Source: Vibrio injensis (GTDB taxonomy: Bacteria > Pseudomonadota > Gammaproteobacteria > Enterobacterales > Vibrionaceae). Taken from it: DNA of 64,000 bases. Of this stretch, positions 46,214 through 57,198 are shown piece by piece; within the stretch, counting starts at the first letter, position 1, and each line of letters starts with the position of its first letter. A program made the position numbers and the translations under genes. The stretch lies in contig NZ_BDJF01000010.1 in the NCBI RefSeq assembly GCF_001895205.1, positions 1 through 64,000 of the forward strand, given 5' to 3'. Under the pieces are notes generated by a model. It had not been told where the DNA came from. It saw only the letters and a list, made by a program, of their open reading frames with translations, and searched no databases.

Positions 46214-47368
46214 ATGGCTAAACATTTGTTTACTTCTGAATCTGTATCAGAAGGTCATCCTGATAAAATTGCCGACCAAATCTCTGACGCGGTTCTTGAT
46301 GCCATTTTAGAACAAGACCCAAAAGCCCGTGTTGCCTGTGAAACCTATGTTAAAACAGGCATGGTGATGGTTGGTGGTGAAGTGACCACTTCAGCTTGGG
46401 TTGATATTGAAGAATTAACTCGCCAAACGGTACGTGAAATTGGTTATGTTAATTCTGAAATGGGGTTTGATGCCAACTCGTGTGCGGTACTTAATACCAT
46501 TGGTAAACAGTCGCCAGATATCAACCAAGGCGTTGATAAATCCGACCCTAAAGATCAAGGTGCTGGTGACCAAGGCATTATGTTTGGTTACGCTTGTAAC
46601 GAAACCGAAGTCCTGATGCCCGCACCCATTACCTATGCACACCGTTTAATGCAGCGTCAAGCAGAAGTGCGTAAAAATGGTAGCCTAGCTTGGTTGCGTC
46701 CGGATGCAAAATCTCAGGTCACTTTCCAATATGACCAAGGTAAGATCGTTGGTATTGATGCTGTGGTACTGTCTACTCAGCATTGTGATTCCGTCTCTAC
46801 CGCTGATCTGCGCGAAGGCGTGATGGAAGAAATTATCAAGCCAGTGTTACCTGCTGAATGGCTAACTAAAGAGACCAAATACTTCATTAACCCAACTGGT
46901 CGTTTCGTGATTGGTGGTCCAATGGGTGACTGTGGCTTAACGGGTCGTAAAATTATCGTCGATACCTACGGCGGTGCAGCACGTCATGGTGGTGGTGCAT
47001 TCTCTGGGAAAGATCCATCCAAAGTTGACCGCTCTGCGGCTTATGCCGCTCGCTATGTTGCGAAAAACATTGTGGCTGCCGGTCTTGCGGATCGTTGTGA
47101 AATCCAACTTTCTTACGCCATTGGTGTCGCTGATCCAACGTCGATCATGGTAGAAACCTTCGGTAGCGAGAAAGTATCGCATGATATTATCATTGAAGCG
47201 GTACGTCAGTTTTTCGACTTGCGTCCTTACGGTTTACAAGAGATGCTCAGCTTACTACAGCCTATCTACAAGAAGACTGCCGCGTATGGTCACTTTGGCC
47301 GTGAAGAGTTTCCTTGGGAAGCCACCGATAAAGCCGCTCTACTGCGTGACTTTGCTGGTTTAAAATAG
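46214..47368 (+). CDS. metK: S-adenosylmethionine synthase MetK
   Basis: 384 residues from the second ATG ([22 protein letters not shown] ahead). Contains [12 protein letters not shown] near 117 and [19 protein letters not shown] near 260, the two family signatures. It joins ATP and methionine to make SAM. Preceded by MetJ boxes, and followed by its own terminator. Confidence 0.95.
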   Translation: MAKHLFTSESVSEGHPDKIADQISDAVLDAILEQDPKARVACETYVKTGMVMVGGEVTTSAWVDIEELTRQTVREIGYVNSEMGFDANSCAVLNTIGKQSPDINQGVDKSDPKDQGAGDQGIMFGYACNETEVLMPAPITYAHRLMQRQAEVRKNGSLAWLRPDAKSQVTFQYDQGKIVGIDAVVLSTQHCDSVSTADLREGVMEEIIKPVLPAEWLTKETKYFINPTGRFVIGGPMGDCGLTGRKIIVDTYGGAARHGGGAFSGKDPSKVDRSAAYAARYVAKNIVAAGLADRCEIQLSYAIGVADPTSIMVETFGSEKVSHDIIIEAVRQFFDLRPYGLQEMLSLLQPIYKKTAAYGHFGREEFPWEATDKAALLRDFAGLK

Positions 47369-47422
47369 TCATTGATAGCCGAAATGGCTTACTCCCTAAA
47401 GAGTAGTAAGCCATAATTGGAT

Positions 47423-47450
47423 AAACCTCAGATCCGTCTGAGGTTTTTTA
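47423..47450 (+). terminator. Terminator after metK
   Basis: AACCTCAGA/TCTGAGGTT stem followed by TTTTTA. Confidence 0.9.
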
Positions 47451-47461
47451 TTGGAGGTCCT

Positions 47462-47965
47462 TTGATCGATTTTGAATTACATGACCGTGCCCTGCAGCAA
47501 ATACAACGCTGTATTGAGCTTGCTTCAGAATACTTTAATACTCCTTTCTCCCTACCGAGCCTTAGCCTAAAGCTACGCGGCAAAACCGCAGGTAAAGCCT
47601 ATTTACAACGCTGGGAAATTCGCTTAAATCCGATTTTATTGGCTGAAAATCCGCAAGCTTTTATCGATGAAGTGATCCCCCATGAAATAGCTCACCTGAT
47701 CACTTATCAACGCTATGGGCGAGTACGTCCTCACGGTCGTGAATGGCAATCCGTTATGTCACAGGTGTTTAATCTGCCCCCCAGAACCACCCATAGCTTC
47801 GATGTAGGCTCTGTCCAGGGAAAAACGTTTACTTATCGCTGCGCGTGTCAAGTGCACTCATTATCCATTCGTCGTCATAACAAGGTGTTACGTCAACAAA
47901 GTCTGTATCACTGTCGTCAATGCCAACAGCCATTAATTTTTATCGAACCAACGACCAACTCTTAA
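47462..47965 (+). CDS. sprT: SprT-family zinc metalloprotease-like protein
   Basis: 167 residues from the TTG at 47462, which has GGAGG four bases ahead; the longer frame to 47417 overlaps the metK terminator and is unlikely. Zinc motif HEIAH near 74, with GREWQSVM after it; a second set of ligands in the C-terminal half (CACQVH near 130, CRQCQQP near 156) forms a zinc ribbon. Family includes SprT and eukaryotic Spartan. The role in bacteria is not settled. Confidence 0.85.
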   Translation: MIDFELHDRALQQIQRCIELASEYFNTPFSLPSLSLKLRGKTAGKAYLQRWEIRLNPILLAENPQAFIDEVIPHEIAHLITYQRYGRVRPHGREWQSVMSQVFNLPPRTTHSFDVGSVQGKTFTYRCACQVHSLSIRRHNKVLRQQSLYHCRQCQQPLIFIEPTTNS

Positions 47966-48038
47966 CTTAGTCATCAATAGGCAAGTTGTTTTTTGAGTGC
48001 TAGACTGTGAAAAATCATACTTATCCCAGTCTTTTGCC

Positions 48039-48740
48039 ATGTTTTATTTACGTTTGCTGTCCATTTTAGGTTTATTTCTTTTTACCACCAATAGCCTCGC
48101 TGCTGCCCCGACTTCTTTTGCTCAAGCGAAACGAATAGCGGTTAAACTTTACCAAGATCATCCCATCAGCTTCTATTGTGGCTGTGAGATCAGTTGGCAA
48201 GGCCAGCGAGGTATTCCTGATCTTGAAAGCTGTGGCTATGAAATTCGTAAACAAGCCACGCGGGCCAATCGAATTGAATGGGAGCACGTGGTTCCCGCTT
48301 GGCAGTTTGGTCATCAATTACAATGCTGGCAGGAAGGCGGGCGCAAGCACTGTGCACGCCACGATGAGCAATTTCGCCAAATGGAAGCTGATTTGCACAA
48401 CCTCACTCCCGCGATTGGCGAAGTGAACGGCGATCGCTCTAATTTCAATTTTAGTCAATGGAATGGGATTGATGGCGCGACGTATGGCCGTTGTGAAATG
48501 CAAATTAACTTTGCTCAGCGTAAAGCGATGCCACCAGAAAGAGCACGAGGCGCAATCGCAAGAACTTACTTATACATGAGCCAACACTATGGCTTTAAGC
48601 TCTCCAAACAACAAGCTCAACTGATGCAAGTTTGGGATAATCAATACCCAGCTGATGAATGGGAATGTGAACGCAACCGACGCATTACCGCCATTCAAGG
48701 TCATCCCAACCCATTTGTTGCCACACAATGTTCTGATTAA
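48039..48740 (+). CDS. endA: Endonuclease I, secreted (EndA/Dns)
   Basis: 233 residues from ATG 48039. Signal peptide of about 21 residues ([18 protein letters not shown]). The nuclease core has [11 protein letters not shown] near 84 (His-Val-Val catalytic motif) and [23 protein letters not shown] in pieces near 126. Cysteines give conserved disulfides. Known as Dns in Vibrio, an extracellular/periplasmic DNase that limits natural transformation. Follows sprT as in other Vibrio. Confidence 0.95.
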   Translation: MFYLRLLSILGLFLFTTNSLAAAPTSFAQAKRIAVKLYQDHPISFYCGCEISWQGQRGIPDLESCGYEIRKQATRANRIEWEHVVPAWQFGHQLQCWQEGGRKHCARHDEQFRQMEADLHNLTPAIGEVNGDRSNFNFSQWNGIDGATYGRCEMQINFAQRKAMPPERARGAIARTYLYMSQHYGFKLSKQQAQLMQVWDNQYPADEWECERNRRITAIQGHPNPFVATQCSD

Positions 48741-49000
48741 GTGTTCCTTTCCAGACTAACAAAACGATGCTCACTCATCTAGACCAGAAAACCGTTGAAG
48801 AAAAGCAATTTATCTTCAACCCAATGATCAGGTGAGCTATCATCAACTTATCGCTGTTCATCAACAATAGCACTGGATCAATACCGATACTCTCATCACT
48901 TGAAGTCATTCGTCCAAGGCCACATATCACCTCAGTGTCCTCATTAGACTTTAACTCAATTAGACAGTATCACTTTATCGTCAATTACTAGGAACTTGGC

Positions 49001-49732
49001 ATGCGTATTCCTCGAATTTATCATCCCTTCCCTATTCAGCACTTAGGGCTTCAGACTTTAAGTGACGATGCCGCCAACCATATTGGTAAAGTCCTGCGCA
49101 TGCAACCTGATCAATCTATTATCCTCTTTGATGGGAGTAACGCTGAGTTTCCTGCGATTATTCGTGAAATCAACAAAAAACAACTGATTGTTGAGGTTCA
49201 AGAACGCGTAGAAAAAAGCATTGAATCGCCGCTTAATTTACATCTCGGACAGGTCATTTCTCGCGGTGATAAAATGGAGTTTACTATTCAAAAATCGGTC
49301 GAGCTTGGTGTCAATACGATCACGCCTTTGTTATCAGAGCGCTGCGGAGTAAAACTTGACCCGAAACGCTTTGAGAAAAAGCTCCAGCAATGGCAAAAAA
49401 TCGCGATTGCCGCTTGTGAACAATGTGGTCGAAATATCGTTCCAGTTATCCGTCCAGTGATGGAATTAGAAGCCTGGTGCGCAGAGCCTAGCGAGGCACT
49501 GAAACTTAACTTACACCCTCGTGCATCTTATTCGATCAATACCTTACCTGAGCCGGTGGACAAAGTCCGTTTATTGATAGGCCCAGAAGGTGGCCTATCT
49601 GAGCAAGAAATTGCCATGACCGAACAATACCACTTTGCAGAAACATTGCTCGGTCCTCGCGTACTGCGCACCGAAACCGCAGCACTGACTGCTATTACAG
49701 CGCTACAAGTTCGTTTCGGCGATCTTGGCTAA
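49001..49732 (+). CDS. rsmE: 16S rRNA m3U1498 methyltransferase RsmE
   Basis: 243 residues, SPOUT family with PUA-like N terminus ([11 protein letters not shown]). Knot motifs [14 protein letters not shown] near 190 and [17 protein letters not shown] near 217. It methylates U1498 of 16S rRNA. Next gene gshB begins 14 bp later, so they form an operon with yqgE and ruvX. A 260-bp gap before it shows no feature. Confidence 0.95.
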   Translation: MRIPRIYHPFPIQHLGLQTLSDDAANHIGKVLRMQPDQSIILFDGSNAEFPAIIREINKKQLIVEVQERVEKSIESPLNLHLGQVISRGDKMEFTIQKSVELGVNTITPLLSERCGVKLDPKRFEKKLQQWQKIAIAACEQCGRNIVPVIRPVMELEAWCAEPSEALKLNLHPRASYSINTLPEPVDKVRLLIGPEGGLSEQEIAMTEQYHFAETLLGPRVLRTETAALTAITALQVRFGDLG

Positions 49733-49746
49733 CTCGGAGAAATTCA

Positions 49747-50703
49747 ATGATTAAACTTGGCATCGTGATGGATCCCATTTCATCGATTAATATTAAAAAA
49801 GATTCCAGCTTTGCCATGATGCTTGAAGCACAGCGTCGTGGTTATCAAATTCATTATATGGAAATGGCTGATCTGCATTTAGAACAAGGGGTGGCCATGG
49901 CGGATACTAAAGTGGTTAGCGTCAAAGAAGATCCTGCGGCTTGGTATCAATTTCAGTCTGAACAAACCATTCGTCTCGCGGATCTTGATGCCGTATTGAT
50001 GCGCAAAGATCCCCCTTTTGATACCGAGTATATTTACGCAACCTATATTCTAGAAAGAGCGGAAGAAGAAGGCACACTGATCGTCAATAAACCGCAAAGC
50101 CTGCGTGATTGTAATGAAAAATTATTTACTGCTTGGTTCCCTGAGTTAACTCCTATCACGATGGTGACTCGTAAAGCGGAAAAAATTAAAGCCTTTCGCG
50201 AGCAACACGGCGATGTGATTTTAAAACCGCTCGATGGTATGGGTGGCTCATCAATCTTTCGCATTAAACAAGGCGATCCTAACGTGTCGGTGATCATCGA
50301 AACCTTGACCAATCACGGACAAACCTACTGCATGGCACAAACCTTTGTCCCCGATATCAGTAACGGTGACAAACGGATCCTAGTCGTCGATGGCGAGCCA
50401 ATGCCCTACTGCTTAGCACGTATTCCTGCTCAAGGTGAGACCCGTGGTAACTTAGCGGCTGGAGGAAGGGGAGAAGCTCGACCACTGAGTGAAACCGATA
50501 AAGCGATTGCGTTAGCCGTGGCGCCAACATTAAAAGAAAAAGGCTTGATCTTTGTCGGCTTGGATGTCATTGGTGATAAACTCACCGAAATCAATGTCAC
50601 TAGCCCAACCTGTATTCGTGAAATCGAAGCCGCTTTTGATATCTCGATTACCGGCAAGCTGATGGATGCGATTGAACGTCGTATTAAGGCCTTATCTATG
50701 TAG
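49747..50703 (+). CDS. gshB: Glutathione synthetase GshB
   Basis: 318 residues, ATP-grasp fold. KLGIVMDPISSINIKKDSSFAM at the start, MRKDPPFDTEYIYATY near 80, ILKPLDGMGGSSIFR near 160 and ITGKLMD at the end. It joins gamma-glutamylcysteine and glycine. Length equals E. coli (316). Confidence 0.95.
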   Translation: MIKLGIVMDPISSINIKKDSSFAMMLEAQRRGYQIHYMEMADLHLEQGVAMADTKVVSVKEDPAAWYQFQSEQTIRLADLDAVLMRKDPPFDTEYIYATYILERAEEEGTLIVNKPQSLRDCNEKLFTAWFPELTPITMVTRKAEKIKAFREQHGDVILKPLDGMGGSSIFRIKQGDPNVSVIIETLTNHGQTYCMAQTFVPDISNGDKRILVVDGEPMPYCLARIPAQGETRGNLAAGGRGEARPLSETDKAIALAVAPTLKEKGLIFVGLDVIGDKLTEINVTSPTCIREIEAAFDISITGKLMDAIERRIKALSM

Positions 50704-50742
50704 GAGCTTAACGCTCCTCAATACCAAAGGATTGAAGATTAG

Positions 50743-51306
50743 ATGAATCTGACTAATCATTTTCTCGTTGCCATGCCCAGTATGCAAGATCCTTACTTCA
50801 AACGCAGCGTAATCTACGTCTGTGAACACAATGAAGAGGGTGCAATGGGGCTAATGATCAATGCTCCGATCGACATTACGGTCAGCGGAATGCTAAAACA
50901 GGTGGAGATAGAACCCGCTTATCCGCACTCTCGCGAGCAAAGCCTAAAGAAACCAGTTTTTAACGGTGGTCCTATCTCCGAAGATCGCGGATTCGTCTTG
51001 CATCGAATGAAAGATCATTATGAGTCGACGATGAAGATGACCGAGGATATTGCCGTGACCACTTCGAAAGATATTCTCTGTGTGCTTGGTACGGAGGCGG
51101 AACCGAATGGTTATATTGTCGCATTAGGTTACTCTGGTTGGTCTCCAGGCCAATTAGAACAAGAGTTAACCGAAAACTCTTGGCTAACCATTGAAGCGGA
51201 TGCCGATTTAATCTTTGATACGCCAGTCCATGAAAAATGGCAAAAAGCGATTCAAAAATTAGGCATTAATCCCGCCCAGCTGGCTCATCAATCAGGTCAT
51301 GCCTAA
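50743..51306 (+). CDS. yqgE: UPF0301 protein YqgE (AlgH family)
   Basis: 187 residues, DUF179. Typical [19 protein letters not shown] and [19 protein letters not shown] near 27-46. Biochemical role not known; the alginate-regulator link (AlgH) comes from Pseudomonas. Almost always next to ruvX, as here. Confidence 0.9.
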   Translation: MNLTNHFLVAMPSMQDPYFKRSVIYVCEHNEEGAMGLMINAPIDITVSGMLKQVEIEPAYPHSREQSLKKPVFNGGPISEDRGFVLHRMKDHYESTMKMTEDIAVTTSKDILCVLGTEAEPNGYIVALGYSGWSPGQLEQELTENSWLTIEADADLIFDTPVHEKWQKAIQKLGINPAQLAHQSGHA

Positions 51307-51366
51307 CTTAACCTTTAAGGCGCATTAACCATCAAGTTAATGCGCCACAGCAATGAGGCGTTTATT

Positions 51367-51792
51367 ATGTCACGTACCATTATGGCCTTTGATTTCGGCA
51401 CTAAAAGTATCGGTAGTGCTATCGGTCAAGAAATTACCGGAACGGCCTCGCCATTAAAAGCCTTTAAAGCCAATGATGGCATCCCCAATTGGGATGAGAT
51501 AGAAAAACAGATCAAAGAGTGGCAGCCCAATCTATTAGTGGTTGGTTTACCCACTGACTTACATGGCAAAGATTTAGATACCATCACTCCGCGGGCGAAA
51601 AAATTTGCTAACCGCTTACACGGGCGCTTTGGCTTACCCGTTGAGCTGCACGATGAACGCCTATCAACGGCAGAGGCTCGCTCCGAGCTGTTTGCTCATG
51701 GCGGCTACAAGGCGCTCAGTAAAGGCAATATAGACTGCCAATCGGCAGTGATTATTTTAGAAAGTTGGTTCGAGACACAGTGGACAAACTAA
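51367..51792 (+). CDS. ruvX: Holliday junction resolvase-like YqgF/RuvX
   Basis: 141 residues from ATG 51367 (GAGG ahead), RNase H-like: [16 protein letters not shown] at start, [11 protein letters not shown] near 59, and [11 protein letters not shown] near 97 carry the acidic active-site residues. E. coli YqgF processes 16S rRNA 5' ends; the resolvase name is older. Its stop is 5 bp from that of the converging pilU. Confidence 0.9.
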   Translation: MSRTIMAFDFGTKSIGSAIGQEITGTASPLKAFKANDGIPNWDEIEKQIKEWQPNLLVVGLPTDLHGKDLDTITPRAKKFANRLHGRFGLPVELHDERLSTAEARSELFAHGGYKALSKGNIDCQSAVIILESWFETQWTN

Positions 51793-51797
51793 ACTCA

Positions 51798-52904
51798 CTA
51801 ATCCATATCGATTTTAATATTGTCCAACGCCCCAGAAGAGTAGCCCTCTCCACGCTGGGTTTTGAGCATAAGGCGTAAATCATTAGCTGAATCGGCGCTG
51901 TGTAGCGCATCTTGCTCCGTGATTTTGTCGTCAATTACCAATTGATACAGCGCTTGATCGAAGGTTTGCATCCCCACTTCGTTGGATTTGGCCATCGTAG
52001 CTTTGAGTTCATGTAAATCGCCACGGCGGATCAAATCCGCCATTCTTGGACTATTGAGCAAAATCTCGAACACGCCATGACGCCCTTTACCTTGTTTATC
52101 ACGCAGCAGTTGCTGACCAATCACTCCTTTTAAGTTCATCGATAAATCAAACAGAAACTGTTCTTTTTTCTCTTTCGGCATCAAATGTAAAATACGCTCT
52201 AAGGCTTGGTTAGCATTATTGGCGTGTAAGGTTGCCATACATAAGTGCCCGGTTTCGGCAAAGGTCATCGCGTATTCCATGGTTTCACGACTACGTATTT
52301 CACCAATCAGGATCATATCCGGCGCTTGGCGTAGTGAATTTTTCAATGCTACTTCATAGCTCTCAGTATCTAAGCCAACTTCACGCTGAGTCACAATACA
52401 GCCTTGATGAGGATGAACAAATTCAATCGGATCCTCAACTGTAAGAATGTGCCCGCGGGTTTTCAAATTACGATAACCGGTCATCGCGGCCATGGTGGTT
52501 GACTTTCCCGATCCGGTCGCGCCAACCACTAACACTAGTCCCCGCTTGGTCAACGCCAGCTCTTTCAGCACTTCCGGTAATTGTAAGTCATCAAAACTAG
52601 GGATTTTCGTTTCGATTCGGCGAATAACCGCTCCCGGTAGCTCACGCTGAAAAAAGGCACTGACTCGGAAACGGCCAAAATCACGTACAATCGCAAAATT
52701 AGCCTCGCGCGTTTGATTAAACTCTGTTTGTCGATCGCTATCCATCATCCGTAATAGCAACCCTTTGACTTGAGCTTCACTTAATGCTTCCCCTTGAGGT
52801 TGGAGATCGCCATTAACGCGATACAAAATTGGAGCCGCGACGGTGATGTAGAGATCGGACGCACCTTGGGTGAGCATTTCTTGTAGTATTTGATCCAATT
52901 GCAT
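51798..52904 (-). CDS. pilU: Type IV pilus retraction ATPase PilU
   Basis: 368 residues. Walker A GATGSGKST near 128-136, Asp box and Walker B region with DMILIGEIRSRETMEYAM near 195, His box ATLHANNANQALERI. Secretion-ATPase of the PilT family, PilU subgroup (longer C terminus). It assists PilT in pulling back type IV pili. Starts 10 bp behind pilT, so co-transcribed. Confidence 0.95.
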   Translation of the reverse strand: MQLDQILQEMLTQGASDLYITVAAPILYRVNGDLQPQGEALSEAQVKGLLLRMMDSDRQTEFNQTREANFAIVRDFGRFRVSAFFQRELPGAVIRRIETKIPSFDDLQLPEVLKELALTKRGLVLVVGATGSGKSTTMAAMTGYRNLKTRGHILTVEDPIEFVHPHQGCIVTQREVGLDTESYEVALKNSLRQAPDMILIGEIRSRETMEYAMTFAETGHLCMATLHANNANQALERILHLMPKEKKEQFLFDLSMNLKGVIGQQLLRDKQGKGRHGVFEILLNSPRMADLIRRGDLHELKATMAKSNEVGMQTFDQALYQLVIDDKITEQDALHSADSANDLRLMLKTQRGEGYSSGALDNIKIDMD

Positions 52905-52914
52905 GATGCGTTCC

Positions 52915-53952
52915 TTAGAGTGATGAGCTATCTAGACCCAGTTTTTGTTGTACCTCAGGCAAATCCACCGCACCTTGAGCCACCAACTGTTTAGCATGCT
53001 GTTCCATGGTTTGCATCCCATGCGCAGCGCCCGTTTGGATAATCGAATACATCTGTGCCACTTTATCTTCCCGGATCAAGTTACGAATCGCAGGAGTCGC
53101 GAGCATAATTTCGTGACACGCCACACGCCCTCCTCCGACTCGCTTAAACAGTTTTTGCGCAATCACCGCACGTAGCGATTCCGATAACATCGAACGCACC
53201 ATGTCTTTATCACTGCCTGGAAAGACATCAATAATCCGATCTATGGTTTTAGCCGCCGAACTGGTGTGCAAAGTACCAAACACTAAATGTCCCGTTTCAG
53301 CCGCAGTTAACGCCAAACTGATCGTCTCTTGATCACGCAGCTCACCGACTAAGATCACATCAGGATCTTCTCGCAGTGCCGAACGTAACGCATTTTTAAA
53401 ACTATGCGTATCGCGATGAACTTCACGCTGGTTAATCAAACACTTATTATTGCTATGCACAAATTCTATCGGATCTTCAATGGTCAAAATGTGTTTATTA
53501 TGATGAGTATTGATATAATCAACCATTGCCGCTAACGTTGTCGATTTACCGGATCCGGTAGGGCCAGTAACGAGAACTAACCCTTTCTCATAATTGGATA
53601 TTTTTCGAAAGATCTCCGGAGCATTCAACTGTTCCAAAGTTGGGATCACTGTGGGAATCGTTCGAAAGACGGCGGAGCTGCCGCGCGACTGATGAAAGGC
53701 ATTAACCCGAAAACGTCCCACATTCGGTAGCTCAAAGGAAAAATCGACTTCGAGACGCTCTTCATATTCACTGCGCTGGGCATCATTCATGATGGCAAAG
53801 ATTAATCGATGTACGTCGGCATGACTAAAAGCAGGGACTCCCAGCTTACGAACTTCCCCATCAATCCGAACCATCGGGGGAACCCCTGCAGAAAGATGTA
53901 GATCTGACGCATTATGCTTTACACTAAAATCCAGTAACTCTGAGATATCCAT
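52915..53952 (-). CDS. pilT: Type IV pilus retraction ATPase PilT
   Basis: 345 residues. Walker A GPTGSGKST at 130-138, Walker B region LVGELRDQETISLAL near 200, His box TLHTSSAAKTIDRIIDVFP, and the PilT-specific AIRNLIREDKVAQMYS near 290. Hexameric motor for twitching motility and DNA uptake. Divergent from yggS with only 27 bp between starts. Confidence 0.95.
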   Translation of the reverse strand: MDISELLDFSVKHNASDLHLSAGVPPMVRIDGEVRKLGVPAFSHADVHRLIFAIMNDAQRSEYEERLEVDFSFELPNVGRFRVNAFHQSRGSSAVFRTIPTVIPTLEQLNAPEIFRKISNYEKGLVLVTGPTGSGKSTTLAAMVDYINTHHNKHILTIEDPIEFVHSNNKCLINQREVHRDTHSFKNALRSALREDPDVILVGELRDQETISLALTAAETGHLVFGTLHTSSAAKTIDRIIDVFPGSDKDMVRSMLSESLRAVIAQKLFKRVGGGRVACHEIMLATPAIRNLIREDKVAQMYSIIQTGAAHGMQTMEQHAKQLVAQGAVDLPEVQQKLGLDSSSL

Positions 53953-53979
53953 TTATTTTTTCCTTAATAAAGTCGAGCC

Positions 53980-54693
53980 ATGAGTAGTATTCAACAAAAC
54001 ATTGAACAGATCACCTCACAGATCAAGAGCGCACAACAAAAGTGTGGTCGCTCTCCAGGCTCTGTGCAACTTTTAGCGGTCAGTAAAACCAAACCTGTCG
54101 AGGCAATTCTCGAAGCCGCCCTTGCTGGGCAACGTGCTTTTGGAGAAAACTACGTTCAAGAAGGGGTGAATAAAATTCGCTATTTTGCTGAGCATCATCC
54201 ACAACTCGATTTAGAATGGCATTTTATTGGTCCATTGCAATCCAATAAAACTCGTCTTATTGCCGAACATTTTGACTGGATGCACACCCTAGATAGAGCA
54301 AAAATCGCTCAGCGACTGAGTGAGCAACGCCCGGCTCACAAAGCACCGTTACAGGTCTTGATTCAGGTAAACACCAGTGGTGAAACCTCAAAATCCGGTA
54401 TTAATGAACAAGAGTTGTTCCCCTTAGCAGAGTTGATTTCTTGCCTACCGAACCTCACATTAAGAGGGCTGATGTCAATCCCAGAGAACGTTACTGATCA
54501 TGCTGAGCAATTGGTTGCTTTTCAGCGCTTAGCTAACCTGCAAGCACGCTTAATCGAACGCTATCCAGCACTGGATACTCTATCGATGGGAATGAGTGGT
54601 GATATGCAAGCGGCCATCGAAGCCGGCAGCACGATGGTACGCATAGGAACGGCGATTTTTGGTCAACGCGATTATTCTACTTCAGCGCAATAA
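53980..54693 (+). CDS. yggS: PLP homeostasis protein YggS
   Basis: 237 residues, alanine-racemase-like barrel without racemase activity. PLP lysine in LLAVSKTKP near 36; FGENYVQEGVNKI, WHFIGPLQSNKT and SMGMSGDMQAAIEAGSTMVRIGTAIFG in pieces near 205-230. It holds and buffers pyridoxal phosphate. First gene of the yggS-proC-yggT-yggU-rdgB-hemW run. Confidence 0.95.
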   Translation: MSSIQQNIEQITSQIKSAQQKCGRSPGSVQLLAVSKTKPVEAILEAALAGQRAFGENYVQEGVNKIRYFAEHHPQLDLEWHFIGPLQSNKTRLIAEHFDWMHTLDRAKIAQRLSEQRPAHKAPLQVLIQVNTSGETSKSGINEQELFPLAELISCLPNLTLRGLMSIPENVTDHAEQLVAFQRLANLQARLIERYPALDTLSMGMSGDMQAAIEAGSTMVRIGTAIFGQRDYSTSAQ

Positions 54694-54778
54694 TAATCCT
54701 TGGTCAATATACGCTCACAATTCATCGAACAATGACTCGCTACCATCAAAGTAGCCAACGGTAGGATAAAACATCATT

Positions 54779-55597
54779 ATGGAACAAAGAACGATTGCTT
54801 TTATAGGCGCAGGAAATATGGCTCATGCGATCATCGCTGGCCTGATTGCCAGTGGTTATCCAGCGCAGCGGATCATTGCCAGCGCACCGTCCCAGGCCAA
54901 CTTAGCCTCGTTACATACTCAGTATGCGATTAAAACCACCAGCGATAATCTCGCCGCCGCTCAGCAAGCGGATGTCGTGGTGCTGGCGGTAAAGCCTCAA
55001 TTAATGGCTGAAGTGTGTCAACCGATGCAAGCTATTGATTGGTCAAATAAGTTAGTGATTTCTATCGCCGCGGGGATTTCGGTAGCGCGCTTGCAACAAT
55101 TACTCAATACTCAACCTGCATTAGTGCGAGTGATGCCGAATACGCCCTCATTGGTTAATCAAGGCATGGCAGGGTTATTTGCCGCTCCAGAGGCAAGTGA
55201 CAATGACAAAAATTTTACTGAGCAATTGATGAGTTCGGTGGGTAAAACTTGCTGGGTGAGTGAGGAATCAGCAATCAATAGTGTCATCGCCGCCGCAGGC
55301 AGTGCACCAGCCTACTTTTTTTTATTTATGGAAGCCATGCAAGCTGAGGCTATCGCTCAGGGATTTGATAAACAAACCGCACGCTTGCTAGTAGAGCAAT
55401 CAGCGTTAGGCGCAGCGCAGATGGTCGCAGCAAACCCGCAGCTAGAACTGGCAACGTTACGTGAACAAGTGACCTCCAAAGGAGGAACCACAGCACAAGC
55501 CATCGCAACGTTTGAACAACATCAACTCGCTGAGATAGTGGCTAAAGCCATGCGAGCAGCAGTTAGTCGCGCACAAGAGATGGAAAAACTATTTTAA
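54779..55597 (+). CDS. proC: Pyrroline-5-carboxylate reductase ProC
   Basis: 272 residues. N-terminal Rossmann IAFIGAGNMAHAIIAGL at 7-23; C-terminal signature SVIAAAGSAPAYFFLFMEAM and LREQVTSKGGTTAQAI near 230. Last step of proline synthesis (NADPH). Confidence 0.95.
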   Translation: MEQRTIAFIGAGNMAHAIIAGLIASGYPAQRIIASAPSQANLASLHTQYAIKTTSDNLAAAQQADVVVLAVKPQLMAEVCQPMQAIDWSNKLVISIAAGISVARLQQLLNTQPALVRVMPNTPSLVNQGMAGLFAAPEASDNDKNFTEQLMSSVGKTCWVSEESAINSVIAAAGSAPAYFFLFMEAMQAEAIAQGFDKQTARLLVEQSALGAAQMVAANPQLELATLREQVTSKGGTTAQAIATFEQHQLAEIVAKAMRAAVSRAQEMEKLF

Positions 55598-55649
55598 ATA
55601 GGCCGCCATTTCAGTACTCTATTCATCAATTTATCATAAGGGCTTTCTC

Positions 55650-56207
55650 ATGAATGCTATGAGTTTTTTAATCTCCACCTTGTTTGATATATATATCATG
55701 GTGGTTATTCTGCGTGTTTGGCTACAAGCTGCGCGCGCTGATTTTTATAATCCATTTTCACAATTTATTGTTAAAACCACTCAACCCGTGGTCGCACCAT
55801 TACGTCGAATGATCCCCTCGGTAGGTAATATTGACCTTGCCACCATCCTTTTCGCTTATGCGTTATCGGTACTCAAATTCGTCGTCCTGATCCTGATGGT
55901 CTCTAAAGGTGCGATGGTCTTCAGTCTCGATTTCTTATGGTTTGGCTTATTATCACTAATCAAAGCCGCAGGTGGATTACTGTTTTGGATCTTACTGATC
56001 CGGGCGATTTTAAGCTGGGTCAGCCAAGGTCGTAGTCCGATAGAGTTTGTTTTCCATCAATTAACTGAACCTATGCTTAGTCCTATTCGCCGGATTATCC
56101 CTGCGATGGGTGGTTTCGATTTAAGCATTTTAGTGCTGTTTATTATCCTACAATTCGCTAACTTTTTAATGGGTGATTTTATTGGCCCAATTTGGTATCA
56201 GTTGTAA
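55650..56207 (+). CDS. yggT: YggT-family membrane protein
   Basis: 185 residues with two repeats of the YggT domain, each with two membrane helices; the two halves share [23 protein letters not shown] and [19 protein letters not shown]. Function unclear; possible part in K+ or osmotic tolerance. Stop overlaps the yggU start (TAATG). Confidence 0.9.
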   Translation: MNAMSFLISTLFDIYIMVVILRVWLQAARADFYNPFSQFIVKTTQPVVAPLRRMIPSVGNIDLATILFAYALSVLKFVVLILMVSKGAMVFSLDFLWFGLLSLIKAAGGLLFWILLIRAILSWVSQGRSPIEFVFHQLTEPMLSPIRRIIPAMGGFDLSILVLFIILQFANFLMGDFIGPIWYQL

Positions 56208-56500
56208 TGTCAATCGCTTGGCTTGATGGGCAAGATCTTTGCCTGCGAATTTATGTCCAGCCTAAAGCCAGCCGCGATAGCTTAGTGGGGCAGCACGGTG
56301 ATGAGCTCAAAATAGCCATCACTGCGCCGCCTGTTGATGGTAAAGCTAATGCCCATTTAAGCCGCTATCTTGCCAAACTGTGTAAAGTATCGAAAAGCGC
56401 GGTTGAGATAGAAAAAGGCCAGCTAGGGCGGCATAAACAGGTACGCATCCTCTCTCCAACGGTGATCCCTGCCGAAATTCAAGCTCTGTTCCCCACTTAA
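56207..56500 (+). CDS. yggU: DUF167 family protein YggU
   Basis: 97 residues from the ATG at 56207 overlapping the yggT stop. [21 protein letters not shown] near 32-52 is the family signature. Unknown function. Terminator hairpin starts at the stop codon. Confidence 0.9.
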   Translation: MSIAWLDGQDLCLRIYVQPKASRDSLVGQHGDELKIAITAPPVDGKANAHLSRYLAKLCKVSKSAVEIEKGQLGRHKQVRILSPTVIPAEIQALFPT

Positions 56501-56517
56501 TGTGGGGAATTTTTTTC
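56490..56517 (+). terminator. Terminator overlapping the end of yggU
   Basis: CCCCAC/GTGGGG stem followed by seven T; it covers the yggU stop. Confidence 0.85.
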
Positions 56518-56592
56518 TCCGAACTGTTGTACAATAACCGTTAGCCATGACGACAAGTCTCGTCGAGCTCCCCATTCAGACGTGAGAGATTT

Positions 56593-57198
56593 ATGAATAA
56601 GATTGTTTTAGCCACTGGCAACCGAGGAAAAGTGGCGGAAATGGCCGATTTATTGGCCGATTTTGGTTTTGAGGTTATCGCACAAAGTGAATTGAATGTG
56701 CCAGACGCTGATGAAACAGGCTTAACCTTTATTGAAAATGCCATCATCAAGGCACGTCATGCTGCCGCCTTAACAGGCCTGCCAGCCATTGCCGATGATT
56801 CCGGGCTTGAGGTAGATTACCTTAATGGTGCGCCAGGCATTTATTCTGCGCGCTATGCCGGAGCCAATGCCTCAGATAACGATAACCTGCAAAAGTTATT
56901 GACCACCTTAGAAGGTGTACCCAGTGAGCAGAGAACCGCTCGCTTTCACTGCGTTTTAGTCTATCTGCGCCATGCTAACGACCCAACCCCTTTGGTTTGT
57001 CATGGTCAGTGGCAAGGTGAAATCTTAACTGAGCCTCGCGGTGAACATGGCTTTGGTTATGACCCGATTTTCTTTGTTCCTGAAGAAAACTGCGCTTCTG
57101 CCCAGTTACCTGCCGCACGTAAAAAGCAGCTCTCTCATCGCGCTAAGGCTCTACAATTACTGTTTCAAGCCTTAAAAGAGCAACGCGCCTCATGCTAA
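56593..57198 (+). CDS. rdgB: dITP/XTP pyrophosphatase RdgB
   Basis: 201 residues. [18 protein letters not shown] at 4-21, [13 protein letters not shown] near 50, [23 protein letters not shown] in pieces near 68-90, and SHRAKALQ at the end. It removes deaminated purine nucleotides from the pool. Ends 7 bp inside hemW. Confidence 0.95.
   Translation: MNKIVLATGNRGKVAEMADLLADFGFEVIAQSELNVPDADETGLTFIENAIIKARHAAALTGLPAIADDSGLEVDYLNGAPGIYSARYAGANASDNDNLQKLLTTLEGVPSEQRTARFHCVLVYLRHANDPTPLVCHGQWQGEILTEPRGEHGFGYDPIFFVPEENCASAQLPAARKKQLSHRAKALQLLFQALKEQRASC

Noticed and set aside
47417..47461. Upstream TTG start for sprT
   Set aside because: It would place the first codons inside the metK terminator hairpin; the TTG at 47462 has a GGAGG site.
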